DNA from: Nilaparvata lugens
Lineage: Eukaryota > Arthropoda > Insecta > Hemiptera > Delphacidae
Direction of reading: 5' to 3'
Length of the DNA: 64,000 bases
Assembly (NCBI RefSeq): GCF_014356525.2
Contig: NC_052510.1
Coordinates: 19,432,532-19,496,531 of the forward strand
Below are positions 50,601 through 62,075 of the stretch, one piece after another. A program made the position numbers and the translations under genes. Every line of letters begins with the position of its first letter. Within the stretch, counting starts at the first letter, position 1. The notes under the pieces were generated by a model, which was given only the letters and a program-made list of their open reading frames with translations, did no database searches and was not told the DNA's origin.

Positions 50601-50695
50601 AACTTTCAGCAAAACTTTGAACGTGAGTACCTTATTTTTATCGAAATCGATATATTATTATTATTATGTTGTTAGTACCTAATAAAACTATTCTA
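44676..50695. other. 3' UTR and intergenic region
   Basis: AATAAA at 45462 and 45851 are candidate poly-A signals for the + strand gene. Beyond that the sequence is AT-rich with no recognisable gene. Two weakly matching inverted segments (48921-48955 and 50130-50160, CTACAGTA-type) may be the ends of an old element. Confidence 0.55.
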
Positions 50696-50731
50696 CTACT
50701 TACATTCCTTCCACTTCTCTTGTGGGCAGTT
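50696..50731 (-). CDS. OBP exon 8 (terminal)
   Basis: After CGTTTCAG it encodes NCPQEKWKECK and TAG. A GTAAGT overlaps the last codons, so splicing to a further exon is possible. The simple reading ends the protein here, close after the last conserved Cys as usual for OBPs. Confidence 0.65.
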   Translation of the reverse strand, partial: NCPQEKWKECK

Positions 50732-50956
50732 CTGAAACGAGGAAAGAATAATGGAATGAATGACAGAATTATTATTTTGTCAAAAATGTTGTTATTTATA
50801 TAAAACATCTTTACAAATTTGTATATGCTTATGAAAAATTGTGTTTGTCATAAACATAAGCGTGCATTATAATCTGATGAAATTATTTTAGGCCTAGCTT
50901 ACCAAATTTTTCCAAATAGGTCTAAGCTAATAGCAGAGAAAACTCATATAATTATT

Positions 50957-51055
50957 ATTTTATTTTATTATTTTATATATTTATTATTTTATTTTTATAT
51001 TTATTATTTTATTTTATTATTTTATATATTTATTATTTTATTTTATTATTATTTA
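50957..51055. repeat. (ATTTT)n/(ATT)n low-complexity tract
   Basis: Repeated TTATTATTTTATTTTATTAT units inside the last OBP intron. Confidence 0.85.
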
Positions 51056-51246
51056 TCCTGCTATTATTAATTCTGTGCTAATAGTTATAAAGTAACTTAG
51101 TAGCCTAGTAAATGTATTAAATAAATTAGACTACGTTAATGCATTTATATAGACTAATTTTCACAGTAGCCTACTGTTTGATTGATACGGAAAAGTATAT
51201 AGCCTACTTGCACAGTTCAACTGAAAACTCACAAAATAAGGATGTT

Positions 51247-51469
51247 ATCACATTGGATGCATGTATACGGTACGCAAGTGCACTCGAGACCGCGCATGCA
51301 AATAGAAACTAAATCTGGAAAGAACAATAGTAACACTCACGCGAAAGCATGCACTTGCTGTTGGCGTGCACTTGTGAGCGACAGACAAGTTCTGGCTCTT
51401 TCCAGATTTTGTTTCTTATTTGCACGTGCAGTCTTGCGTGCACTTGCGCAAACGTGCTTCCAATGTGAT
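51247..51469. mobile_element. MITE with ~75-bp imperfect TIRs
   Basis: ATCACATTGGA at the left is mirrored by TCCAATGTGAT at the right. Arms share ACGCAAGTGCAC and AAATCTGGAAAGA. It lies in an OBP intron and is GC-richer than its surroundings. No transposase is present. Confidence 0.8.
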
Positions 51470-51885
51470 CATTCACTATATATGATTCTACAATAAAACC
51501 TTTTGCTATTAAACCTTTATTTTCTTTAAACTATTTAGTGGTACAATAAACTTATTGGTATTTGTCTGCAAGCAATTAAAAGATGGTAAATGTAACTTAT
51601 AAGTGAATAAGCCAAATTATAGATCTAACTGTACTTTGTAATATTATGTGCCGCAAGATAAGCTTTGTCTCCATCTTTAGTCAATTTAACGAAAATGTTT
51701 GGTAGCCTACATTTTGAACTTGCCTTAACATCGATCAGGATACTTGCACAGCTGTACGGTATCTTTCCGCTTGCCGTCTATATTGCAAAGTACAGTACTT
51801 CCTTCAACTATATATAATTATTTGAGGTTTTTGGCCTATGAGAAGCCGTAATCCTACATAGTTGTTAGAATATGTGTATAATTAC

Positions 51886-51965
51886 CATAAACATGTCCCT
51901 GAGAACACATCGTGCAAGCTCGTGGGATCCACTGGTGCACATTTCGTTTGATGGAGCGTCTTTGG
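51886..51965 (-). CDS. OBP exon 7
   Basis: After TTTTCAG and before GTAATT, phase 1 in and 0 out. It encodes (S)KDAPSNEMCTSGSHELARC then VLRDMFM. This carries the penultimate helix with the C-x9-C spacing (EMC to ARC) typical of the C5-C6 end of OBPs. Confidence 0.8.
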
Positions 51966-53150
51966 CTGAAAACATTATTTAAATATTATTAATCTTCTGT
52001 GATTGTAATGCTCCATATCCTTATGATGACTATATTCTAATGTATGATTATATAACAGGTGCGGCAGTGAACAGTGAATCTAGTGACTTGTAAACACCTT
52101 AAATAGTATATTTTTGTTTTGAAGGAAGGATTCGCGTGATATGTGATGAATAACCTTAGAACATGATTGTTCTAACTTGTCGAACAAAATAGAGGACAGA
52201 TGATATTTTTTTAAATGTTGATTTTGTAAGTTTCATTTTGTATATTTTTAATTAATAAATCTTGTTACTTATTAGTAATGTAAACGTAAGTAAATAGGGA
52301 ATCATCCATTCTTATTCTCATATTTTGGGGACTCATGTGAGCAGTTTCCTATATTCGTATGTATGCTCATCTATATAATCTGCTAGAGTATAATAAGGCC
52401 TTGTTGTAGGGAAGTACTTGAGGAGTTTTCAAGCAAAAATGCCGTCGTCCTGGGTTGCATTATTATGGCTTTGAGTTATTTAGTTGGGCCTCTCAGCAGA
52501 GGTGGGCCCCCGAATAAGATGGCAAGTTTTATTTTCAGAAATCATTTTTCTAATTACTTTGAATAATGTTTTTATAATCTCCCGATTCACTGTCGCACCC
52601 GTTACTATTGCAAGTTGCTTCAAACCACATAACTGAAACTTTAACTTCAGTGCTCTGGAGAATGAATAAAACTGGTCTTATATCTTAACAGCAAGGTATT
52701 TCGTCTTATAAAAACAAATACGGTAGCAGTATAAATGAGAAAAATATAATAGAAAATGTTATTCCATTACTAGCTTTTGAGAACTAATTTGGATGTTATT
52801 GGTAGGTACAAAAATACTAATATGTTTTATGTATAGGTACTAATAATGTACGACGAATCTGCGAAACTGTTACTGCACCATAACCATCTAATAGTAGATA
52901 GATCAACTACATTTTTGTCCCATTTCAATCGAATAATTTTTCTCTGTGAGTCAAGCAGTCATTATAATCTCAAAGAACATGAAAAGATTAAACTTCTATT
53001 TACTAATGTCATGAAAGATGCCGTTTTAATTGAACTTGAAGCATGCTCTATTAATTTTTTTTGTCTTTATAATAACTCTCAAGCCATGAATATTGTATTC
53101 AAAATATACAAAGAAATTATTAGATAAAATGTGATAATTGATAATCTTAC

Positions 53151-53262
53151 ATTCCATGCATTTGTCAACGATTGACTGAACCAAATTCTTCCATACTTCA
53201 TTTTCTCCTAATTCATCTTCCAGTTTCTTCTTCAAAGCTTCCACGTTCAGCTTGCCATTTTC
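53151..53262 (-). CDS. OBP exon 6
   Basis: After TGTTACAG and before GTAAGA, phase 0 in and 1 out. It encodes ENGKLNVEALKKKLEDELGE and NEVWKNLVQSIVDKCME, the amphipathic helices and a core Cys of the OBP fold. It joins exon 5 as KTGML-ENGKLN, which reproduces the usual OBP pattern at this position. Confidence 0.88.
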
Positions 53263-53471
53263 CTGTAACATTTGTTCAATCACAATTTATTATTTTTCCA
53301 AAGTTTTAATCTATTTAATCTGTTTTGTTGGGTTGATAGTGAATGAACGGCACAATTTGTGAGACTACCAGCATCACACAGCTGCATAGGAAAGAACTAC
53401 GTGAACTATCGGCTTGGGATAACAGTAAAAGTTGCGACATAAATTTCCTATACCATGGGATATCTACTTAC

Positions 53472-53530
53472 GCTATTGTTTCTCTATGGTAAAACTGGGG
53501 TCCACCCCAGTCAATCTTCTCTATGTAGAA
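53472..53530 (-). CDS. Possible cassette exon in the OBP gene
   Basis: 59 bp bounded by TTTTTGCAG and GTAAGTAG on the - strand, open as FYIEKIDWGGPQFYHRETIA. It fits phase 0 in but leaves phase 2. Inclusion would shift exon 6 and cause a stop five codons into it. It may be a regulatory (poison) exon, an alternative C-terminus or a chance match. Confidence 0.3.
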
Positions 53531-53710
53531 CTGCAAAAATAATATCATCTTTGAAAAAAAAATACAATTTATTCAATGATATGTAGGTATATTCAAGAAG
53601 ATCAACCGTTTTTATCTTCTTTTGTTCTATTTAGCTAGTCTTGGTTATAGCAAACTCAATTTAAAAACACACAAAAGTATTTAATTCTTGGTTGAAATTT
53701 TAGCACTTAC

Positions 53711-53749
53711 CAGCATTCCAGTTTTGTTGAACAGACATTCATGAGCGCA
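53711..53749 (-). CDS. OBP exon 5 (39-bp micro-exon)
   Basis: After TTGCAG and before GTAAGT, phase 0 at both ends, encoding CAHECLFNKTGML. It contains the C-x3-C pair that corresponds to the C2-C3 helix of OBPs, and a potential N-glycosylation site (NKT). Confidence 0.85.
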
Positions 53750-53904
53750 CTGCAACAGAATAAAAGTTCGATTATAGTCAACAATTCAAATTCCAATATT
53801 CGTCGTCTTCTGACTTCCACGGTATAGGCCTAGGCATGATTGATGATTGACTGTTCTGGTATTTAAAATAGCCATTTGAAAATTGAAATTATCTTTATAA
53901 TCGT

Positions 53905-54025
53905 GCTTAATTTTGAGATCACCTCTTCCTCGGTCTCCCAACGTCTCTCTAACCTGCTGGTTGTAATTAAGAGCTTTCACAGGGATTCTACCGTTTGGCA
54001 TTTTGTCGAAGTGCGCTTTCCATCT
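53905..54025 (-). mobile_element. RTE-type LINE tail fragment
   Basis: The - strand reads RWKAHFDKMPNGRIPVKALN and LGDRGRG, the same C-terminal motif block as at 34863-35042. It is a short relic in the OBP intron. Confidence 0.6.
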
Positions 54026-54569
54026 ACTTCAATTTTTTCCTTCATTCAGTGGCTCAACCTTGAAATGAAAATGAAATGAAAAAAAATGAAAAAATTGAAA
54101 CCTTGAGCTCCTCTTGAATGTCCTCAATTCGGAGAAGAACGAATCTTGTGCATCCCTTGCTAGTTTTCTTGCTATTTAACGCTTTCTATCCATCATTTTC
54201 TTTTTATCAATTTTAAAGATTCTCATCAACTTCTCATATGATTGGCCAATATTGATTCAGTCCAAATCTGAATAAATTATAAAGTTAATAATGAATTGAG
54301 CCCAATTATTTATGTAGACAAAATTTTGTGTGAAATTAAATTTTTATTCACACAAAAACTATTCCTCACAAGATTAAAATAGGACATGCATTTACTTCCT
54401 AATTCAATTCTTTTTAAGCTGTTTTAACTAGGTATAGAAAGGTGAAAACCACTTTTATTTGCAATGTGATTGTGAACAAAATTGCATTAGGACGTAAATA
54501 GCTGAAAAATGATGATATGAATAGTTTTAGATTGAAGAAATCGAAAATAGTAAAAATAAATTTACTCAC

Positions 54570-54598
54570 AGCGAAAATTGGTGGTTCATGTCCGGGAG
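54570..54598 (-). CDS. OBP exon 4 (29-bp micro-exon)
   Basis: After TTTTTCAG and before GTGAGT. With the C carried over from exon 3 it encodes PPGHEPPIFA, the end of the Pro-rich insert. Exact phase matching to both neighbours supports it despite its size. Confidence 0.75.
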
Positions 54599-55204
54599 CT
54601 GAAAAATACAGTAATGTTGATTGATATTATGCAATATTTCCATTTTAAAATAGCATCTTGTAAATCAATAGCCTTATCGATACGGTATTGAAAATGTAAT
54701 TATCAACATTTCTCTACTATTATTTTTGGTATAGTAAATCAGTGGTCATTTTGTATGAGAGTTGGAAGAATAGCAACATTCCAGAACGTTATAGTCCCCA
54801 ACTTGGCATCAACGTAATATTTTCCTTGATTATTACTTTGTTTTGCATAGGCTATGTTGAATCACGCTAAGCAAGGTTACTGTTGATTTTTTTTTTAAAT
54901 CAATATTCAATTTGTGTTAATTTATATGTCAAAACGTCTATAACTGGTTGCTGAAAAACGTAAATGTTTTGAGTTATAACTTAATTTGATTTCTCTGAGA
55001 CCCTATAAATTAATTATTCAAATTTAACTCTTCATATTTATTGTGTTGGCAGTTGTCAACTATATATAGTTGAAACATTATGTTAACATCTGTGAAAATA
55101 GTATATTTCGCACCTAGGGTCGAAAATTAGACTTTTCCGGCTCGAAATCGGATTTCAAGTCCGAGGCCGAAAGAAAGATTGAGAGCCGGAAAAACATTTT
55201 TGCC

Positions 55205-55242
55205 CGTGGTGTGAACGCTATTTTTCGCCACACAGAAAAATA

Positions 55243-55297
<55 letters not shown>

Positions 55298-55720
55298 GTT
55301 CACTAAGCACTTCCGAAAGCAGAAGTGAAGTGGAAGGTCATAGCTCTAGCAAATCTGAGGTAATTGAATATCAGGAAATTGTCCAAGTATTTTTATTTTT
55401 TATTCTTTTATTCTGATTTGTCTAAATAACCTAAAAGATTATGTTCAATTATGTGGGAGGTTGAGTTTATACTTTTTTATTCTTTCAAATGACAATAAGA
55501 TGATATTATTATAAATGTTTTAATTATTAAATAATGAACACAAATAATGAAAAGTTTTTGATCAGCTGTTTTTTGATCACCTTTCTTAGTTCCATGTTAG
55601 CGGCTGGAAAGGGTACTCCTGTTCTGACGTCAGACGAGAGTCGTCTGCAAACAATGTCTTTCAGATCTACGTAGGGACTGGAAAACAGCTGCTTTCTGTG
55701 CAGTGTGGCGAAAACATTAT
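55205..55720. repeat. Inverted CGCCACAC motifs around an AT microsatellite
   Basis: TTTTTCGCCACACAGAAA (55210) and its near reverse complement TTTCTGTGCAGTGTGGCGAAAA (55695) bracket (AT)n at 55247-55294. This may be an old DNA transposon; ends and target duplications were not resolved. Confidence 0.45.
55247..55294. repeat. (AT)n microsatellite
   Basis: About 24 AT units. Confidence 0.95.
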
Positions 55721-55765
55721 TTCCATTTCTTTCTTGAAAGTTTCCATACTGGTTTTTAGATAGTA

Positions 55766-55845
55766 AGGCCCATTGACGGCTTAAATTATATACTCAGGCA
55801 AGGTGGAACTTCCGTCAGAGACTCCCCCCCCCCACCAATAAAAGA
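55766..55845 (-). repeat. Dispersed repeat, inverted relative of 27935-28030
   Basis: Reverse complement shows GGGGAGTC, CCTGAGTATATAATTTAAG and CAATGGGCC in the same order. Confidence 0.7.
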
Positions 55846-56067
55846 CATAATTAATATTATTATTATTATAGTAATGATATTCTTTTGAAACAGGCAGCAT
55901 TCTAAATAAAAGAAACACCAATGCTTCCCATTCAATCAATGCTGACCGTTGCAAGTGAAACTCACTTTAGTTGACGGAGTTTACTTAAAGTTTTATAATA
56001 GTTTAGTTGACCCAAGTTAATCTTGTTAAAGAATCTATTCTAGTGAAACTAGCGATGATCTACTCAC

Positions 56068-56278
56068 GTCCTCCGAAGCCGGGAGGTGGACCACGTCGAC
56101 CGCCAGGTGGAGGGGGAGGAGGTGGTCCTCGAGCTCCTGGAGGAGGAGGGGGAGGTCCGTGGTGACCGTGGGGTGGTGGAGGAGGGGGAGGGAAGATGCT
56201 GCTCAACTCCTCCAAGCAGCTCTCGAATTTGTCGTGTGCCGTTCGAAAGACGGGAGGCATGTCGCAGCATACACCATC
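56068..56278 (-). CDS. OBP exon 3 with Pro/Gly-rich insert
   Basis: After TTGTAG and before GTGAGT, phase 0 in and 1 out. It encodes DGVCCDMPPVFRTAHDKFES, CLEELSSIF and then runs of six or seven Pro alternating with Gly, His and Arg (HGHHG, GARG, GGRRG). The first part is the N-terminal OBP helix with the CC-x-x-P motif. The insert of about 50 residues between the first conserved Cys helix and the next is unusual for OBPs. Confidence 0.9.
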
Positions 56279-56322
56279 CTACAATCGACAACATTAGTCA
56301 AATTGAAATTAGAGAAAGAAAG

Positions 56323-56520
56323 ATTGATTGAGTGCTTTATTATGTATGCAGATTGCATTATAAATACTAGCTTATAAACTTATATATAATAGCTTGAAAT
56401 ACAGTTGTCGATAAATTCACATAATATAAAATTGAATAATAATTATTGAACTGTACATGATGAGAAATAAAAATTCCTTTAAATTTATATTGTTTTGTAT
56501 CTACATAAATTGGCGAGGGT
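56323..56520 (-). repeat. Dispersed repeat, third copy of the 19566-19995 family
   Basis: GATTGATTGAGTGCTTTAT, then AATAATTATTGAACTGTA and TATCTACATAAATTGGCG in the same order as the other copies. Confidence 0.75.
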
Positions 56521-57594
56521 GGAGAGGGGCGAGAGAGTGAGAGGAAGAAGGGAGGGCATTTTCAAAGGATTTTTCTACAACTGTATGAAATTCATAATAT
56601 TACGAATAAAAATAAATATAGTCATGAAATCAACAACGTTCATGGAAGATGATGCTAGAATACAGTAAAAGAACTTGGAACTGTTAATTATTGATCAATC
56701 ATGCAAATAATGAAGACATTGAAGAATGATCTTCAGAGTTTCCAGAGCAGGCGGAACATGATGTGAACGCTGAATGAAAGCACATCTTATAGATGTTATC
56801 ATGGAAATTTAGGAGGCACTTTGGGACATTTTTATTGTAGGAACTTAAATGCCTTTTTGAATTCATGCAATTTCATTAGTGATTTACTAGTTTATAGTAA
56901 AAAAGTAACATTTAGTTTTTACTAGTTTATGAATATTATTTATACGTGGAAATTACTCTATTATAAATTTTCCGTCACCCTGCATCACTCAGTACATGGG
57001 TTAACACTTTACATTTCTCAATATAGTTATTATCAAATATCACACTATTAGCGCATTAGTTGTTATCATATATTAGCAGACTTGGCTACTGACCTGTAAT
57101 AAGCCTTTAAAATCAGGGGTTTTCAAGAACCATCTGAAAAATATAACTGGAGAACTAATAATTTATTGTGATTGCAAATTGATGTGATTAATTAATTGAA
57201 TTTATCAAGTTAGGAGTTTAGAATCCAGGTCGTCTCTGCCGCACAACCGTCAGTAATGCGATTGTTCCAGCAGTAGAAATTATCACATTAATAATATTAT
57301 GAGTTTTATTTTGATAATGATATGATGTTTTATAATATGATAATTATGAGAACAAGATAATTAATTATTATAATTATCTCAAAGAAATCGACTAATTAAA
57401 ATGAGGACGCAACAAATAGAACATAAATGAGTTCACAACAAATAGGACATAGATGAGGATAAATAGCTGCTGTACATCGAAATGTGAATAATAAATTGGA
57501 TTTAAAATGATGGCATGACAATAATCAATAGGATAATAAAGTGGGGACAAATTAAATAAATGAATAATATCAGTAACATATTCTTATAACGTAC

Positions 57595-57696
57595 CTCATT
57601 GGGGCCTGGTCTTGGAGGACGGCATTCATCATCAGGTGGAGCTTGTCTTGTCAATCTATACTCATTCCTCCCATCTATGAAGACACCGGAAACAAC
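57595..57696 (-). CDS. OBP exon 2
   Basis: 34 codons, phase 0 at both ends, after TGTACAG and before GTACGT. It encodes VVSGVFIDGRNEYRLTRQAP and PDDECRPPRPGPNE. It contains the probable signal-cleavage region at its start and the extra N-terminal Cys. Confidence 0.85.
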
Positions 57697-58577
57697 CTGT
57701 ACACCAAATTCATGATCTTATCCCATTCTTGCAATCGATCTTTGATAATATGTTTTACCTTGGTTTTGGAATAATTATAATTCTCACTCATGGATTGAAA
57801 ATTGTATTTGTGATTTTTTGGGTCTACTCACTTCCCTCTTGATGTCTATTGAGCTTCTTAATATCAAGCTACTTATTTAATTGAAAGTTCAATAATTCTT
57901 AATGAAACTAGAGCATGTTAGGGAAAACCAAATATTTCAAGATACAGCTTTCAATGGTTTCATCTTCTTTCTGTGAGTAGAAGAATTCAAGTAAAAGAAC
58001 CAAGTAAATTATCATTCAAGTAAAAAATGCATTGTATTACATTGACTTTCTTCTCCAATTCATGGAATATTGAACTATCAGTAATTCACGGTACAGTATT
58101 TGACTAACTCTATTCTTGGAGTAAATTATGTAGCCTTTATTTGAATCGTAAGTACGTCACGGTTACAAGCTGATTTACTGAGTTGATTTGCTTTAGGAAT
58201 ATGGACATTTATGAGTGGTCTGTTAAGTAGATAGATTGATAAATAATGAAATAATAATTCATCTATCAGTAAACACATATCTTCAATACATTACATTATA
58301 TTATTATGTTGTTTTCTCAACATTTTATCTCCAACAAATACAATATGCTAAGGAAAAATATCCTCAAGAGATTCATGAACGAAAACATTCACTTTCCGAC
58401 GAATTTAATAATAAACGCGAAAGAAAAAGTTTAAGGATTATCCTGTTGATTCTCTCCTAATCATTAATTTGATTTAGTGATTGTAGAATCAAATAAATAT
58501 GTAATAATAATAATAAAAAGGCTTGAATAAATTAATGTATAAGATTTATGAATCAATGAATGAATGTTGAAACTCAC

Positions 58578-58625
58578 CGCTGAGCCCAGAAGCGTGAATA
58601 TCAAGTTTGTCGTATAAATTCCCAT
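58578..58625 (-). CDS. OBP exon 1 with signal peptide
   Basis: MGIYTTNLIFTLLGSA is followed by GTGAGT and continues VVSG in exon 2, a standard secretory signal. An upstream in-frame Met at 58661 would add 12 residues, but it lies too close to the TATA box at 58680-58686 for a normal transcription start. The Met at 58625 is therefore preferred. Confidence 0.75.
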
Positions 58626-58679
58626 GTTCACTGGATGGAATCTCTCAACAAACTGTGTCATCGTTCAATATTTCACAGA

Positions 58680-58686
58680 TTTTATA
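58680..58686 (-). promoter_or_regulatory. Candidate TATA box of the OBP gene
   Basis: The - strand reads CTATAAAATC about 55 bp before the chosen start codon. An expected transcription start ~30 bp downstream falls near 58655. Confidence 0.45.
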
Positions 58687-58699
58687 GACAACAATGATT

Positions 58700-59620
58700 T
58701 TCGGCCCGTATGTGTTGTAAACAAAGACTGGGAAAGTCGAACAAAGGCCCTCCAATTATTTTGATCGTGGTCCTTTCAGTGATTTTCCACTCAGTTTTGG
58801 GCTGCAGCCAATTACTCGCCCGTTTCACACAATTGTCAATGCCGGAAGCATCACAGGTCATGCATTAGATGTTGTTAAAAATCTAAAATTTGCAAAAAAT
58901 TGATTCCAATCGACCTCAGTCCTTCTCAAAATTGAACCAATTTGGATGTCAGTTGTTCTCAAATCACTATTCACTCTTCTATTATTCTTCTGCATGACTC
59001 AGGATAATCTTGAATTTAATTAAATAGTATAGGAACATATATATGCTGTTCAAGTATGGTAACAAAATACGGTAATAAGACACATATATCATTCATCCAT
59101 GGCTGGTTGAGTTTTGCTTGGCAAATAATTTTTGTCATCAAAATGTATCGTGCGGTATGTTATTATATGTTACATCACTTGTTCAATAACAATAAAATCT
59201 GTAATGATGGGAGCGCAGAAGTGAATGTTTCAGTTCAGGCTCGTACATATTATCGGTTAAATCGTTACTATTGATTGAATAAAAGAGAAATTAACTCAAT
59301 AGGAAAAACAATTCAATGAATGAAAAGGCATATTTCATAAAATATAATTTAATTATCAATGAATTGAATTGATTTATCAATTTGTAAATAGCGTTTTAGA
59401 TAGCACACGTTGAAATTTATACGGTCTCAGAGGACGAATCATAAAATATTCTGTTCTCATAAATGTTTTTTCACATATTACAGGATCTTGAAAACATTTT
59501 TTTTTAACAAAATCAACCCTTGAAAATCTATAAATCTAATCTCTTAATTCTATAGTCTGAAAATAAAAAAATTAAAATCTTCTTGGAATAAAAAAATTAT
59601 GTAGGTAACTATATCAATGG
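58700..59620. other. Intergenic, nothing recognised
   Basis: AT-rich sequence upstream of the OBP gene. Short open frames lack recognisable motifs. It may contain OBP promoter elements not identifiable by eye. Confidence 0.5.
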
Positions 59621-59621
59621 G

Positions 59622-59971
59622 AAGGAATCTTTCGGGTGATCCATTTCAGAATTGGTAGCAAATACATTCAATAATGCAATTTTCAAGGATGAAAATTCTT
59701 CAAGGTATTGTTCATCGAATGACATACTTTATTATTCCAAATATGAAGTATGATAATATATGAATATGAGTTTCAAATAATAACCGAAAATAACTCAAAT
59801 TGGGCTATTTTATTCAAAATGGGACAAATTTCCCTTCTATTCTGAGAAATCAAATTTGAAATAACAATTTCTGTTATCCTTATTGTGAACAATATCTTTT
59901 AGAATGTATTCTCAGAATTCTACGAATATATACTACTTATTTTGAAATGGATCACCCCAAAGATTTCAACT
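59622..59971. mobile_element. Foldback element (~350 bp)
   Basis: ATCTTTCGGGTGATCCATTTC at the left is mirrored by GAAATGGATCACCCCAAAGAT at the right. The terminal repeats are about 35 bp and the interior is AT-rich without an ORF. Confidence 0.8.
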
Positions 59972-60044
59972 TTTTATCTTGAAACTTGAACGGTATAAAG
60001 GTTTTTCTTGGAAATTTGTTCCATGGTAACTTGATAATATCCAA

Positions 60045-60828
60045 ATGGAAATAATTCGAATAATATCACCAGTAAAATGTTTTCAAAAGTTTGGTGCACA
60101 AACATTGTATTTTACTTATTTAACATATTTAACTTATATTTTTATCAAATCGTACAGAACAGAAATTTTTACACAGCTAAACCATAACTACTCCACTAGA
60201 CATATGCTGAATTTTGGGTTTAATACACCTAGAGCTACCTTTACTTCGAACAATAACAACCCATTTCGTATTGCTGACCTACTTCATCGCAATCTTCCAA
60301 TCACAATAAAAGAGGCTGAGGGATGCACTGTTGCTAACTACAAAAAGAAGATAGTCACATGGTTGCTTGGTATTGGTCGGGAGGCATCAGAAGCCCTCAT
60401 AAACTCGCCCTATATGTAGATTCTGATTCAAACTCTGTTAACTCTGGTACTGTGATGCAGCACTCTGAACATTATAATAAGTAATTTAAAAACTTTAGGA
60501 GATAGGTACTCCAACATAATACTAAGTCTTTAATAAAAGAAACCCACGACATCATGCTCTGCTTATTTAAAAAAAAATTTATATTTATTTTTCTTTATAT
60601 AACATATTTCCAATATTGTAATAGTTAAGTGAGAATAATATTAAGGTAGAATTCTGCAGAATTTTTTATTTTACAGTTATTATAGATAGGAATTCTTCCC
60701 CCCACACACGGACTAATAGTCTATGTGGGGGAATATTTATCTCCTGAAAATATTTGTTATTGAATTGAGATGTAGATGTTTTATTGATGTATTTTTTGAT
60801 GGAAATAAATTGAATTGAATTGAATGAA
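60045..60828 (+). mobile_element. Jockey-type LINE 3' end
   Basis: The frame ending at 60419 contains NHNYSTRHMLNF, NPFRIADLLHRNLPITI and VANYKKKIVTWLLG, the pattern of the extreme C-terminus of Jockey/CR1-like LINE ORF2. The 3' UTR has a strong hairpin (CCCCACA.. GACTAATAGTC ..TGTGGGG, 60697-60732) and ends in tandem TTGAA repeats (60806-60828). It is heavily 5'-truncated. Confidence 0.7.
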
Positions 60829-61010
60829 TATTGCAGTTGATTTTGTATTTTTGTACTTTCACAAAACCATAGTACTGTATCTGTTATGAAATTGATTATT
60901 TACATTTCCTCCCAATCATTATGAAAAGGAGTGTACTTAATTGGTTACTTCCGAATAATAAAAATTAAAATATTCAAAATATCTATTTATTTATTAATTG
61001 TAGCACAGTT

Positions 61011-61253
61011 TTATACTACTAGTTTAAACAGAAAACACGACAGATAGATTGGAAACACTCAGAAACTTACAAGTTTAAGGAATTTTTTATGGCTATGTTA
61101 TCTTTTTCCACCGATGAGTGAGTTCTTTTGATGTTAGTGTGAATTTTTAACCGTCGAGACCCCTACTTAAAAACTTGAAAACTTACTTCATAATGTAAGT
61201 TTTTAAGTGTTTTCATTCTATCTGTGTCGTGTTTTCTGTTCAAATTAGTATTA
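61011..61253. mobile_element. MITE with ~50-bp TIRs
   Basis: ACTAGTTTAAACAGAAAACACGACAGATAG at the left is mirrored by CTATCTGTGTCGTGTTTTCTGTTCAAATTAGT at the right, with further pairing of ACTTACA/TGTAAGT. No ORF. Confidence 0.85.
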
Positions 61254-61911
61254 TTTACTTATTAAAATACTTATGAGCAATATCAATTAATTAATTTAAA
61301 ATTTAGTTCAAGGAATGAATGTAATAATTTCCAATTGATTTTTAATGAAATACAGTATACATAATAGCATCATTACTGCCATACTTCGTAATACTACATA
61401 CCACTACATAGGTACTACTAAATGATAATAGATTGTCATCAGCAATGAGATTACTGAAATCAATAAGGTAAGCACAAATAATTACTGGTAGGCAAATTTC
61501 ATTGTTGATTGGAACTTGCAACTTAGGTTTTCATTCCTCTTGTCATTTATGGTTCATTTATCCATGTGCGTACTCACTATAGGTGAGAAATAAATTAATA
61601 TAGAGTGTTCTGATTATCTTGAAGCCTTTGAAGGTTGGAGTTTTTTTAGTTTTTAACGATTCCAACAATGCTCATATACCATGAAATTAAAATATGTTCT
61701 AGTACTTTTCAAGAATTGTTAATAGATTTTTTTTCAAATTTTATTCTCTTCTTGTTTGTCAATATTGAACTCACAACTAAGAAGAGTCAGTACCTAGTAG
61801 CTCTAGGTATCAATGTGGCCAATGGTGGTAGAACACAATTTGTTGTAGATATCCGATGAATATTTTTATCAAAAAGTTTTATTTTCCTTGTACTCTGAGC
61901 TTTACTCTCTG

Positions 61912-62075
61912 AAATTTGAAACTGAATTGGGAGTAATTAATTTCAACAAATTTCCTCGATTCCCTCGAATTTGAAACTGAATTAGGAGTAATTAATTTCA
62001 ACAAATTCCTCGATTCCCTCGAATTTGAAACTGAATTGGGAGTAATTAATTTCAACAAATTTCCTCGATTCCCTC
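61912..62075. repeat. Minisatellite, three ~55-bp units
   Basis: Units at 61912, 61967 and 62021 each run GAA(A)TTTGAAACTGAATT through TTTCAACAAA to CCTCGATTCCCTC. Copies differ at one or two bases or a single-base indel. Confidence 0.92.

Larger units (their letters stand above)
50696..58625 (-). other. Gene span: odorant-binding protein with Pro-rich insert
   Basis: Eight - strand exons (58625-58578, 57696-57595, 56278-56068, 54598-54570, 53749-53711, 53262-53151, 51965-51886, 50731-50696) join with exact phase agreement and GT-AG sites. They give a 218-residue secreted protein. Eleven Cys include the paired VCCDMPP motif and spacing like insect OBPs (CLEE, CAHECLFNKTGM, VDKCMES, ARCVL). 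The CC-x-x-P motif and extra Cys point to the Plus-C/OBP70-like group. The family binds small hydrophobic ligands in sensillar lymph. The ligand is unknown. Confidence 0.85.

Noticed and set aside
56086..56377. + strand frames rich in Glu/Gly/Val
   Set aside because: Antisense shadow of the Pro/Gly-rich OBP exon.
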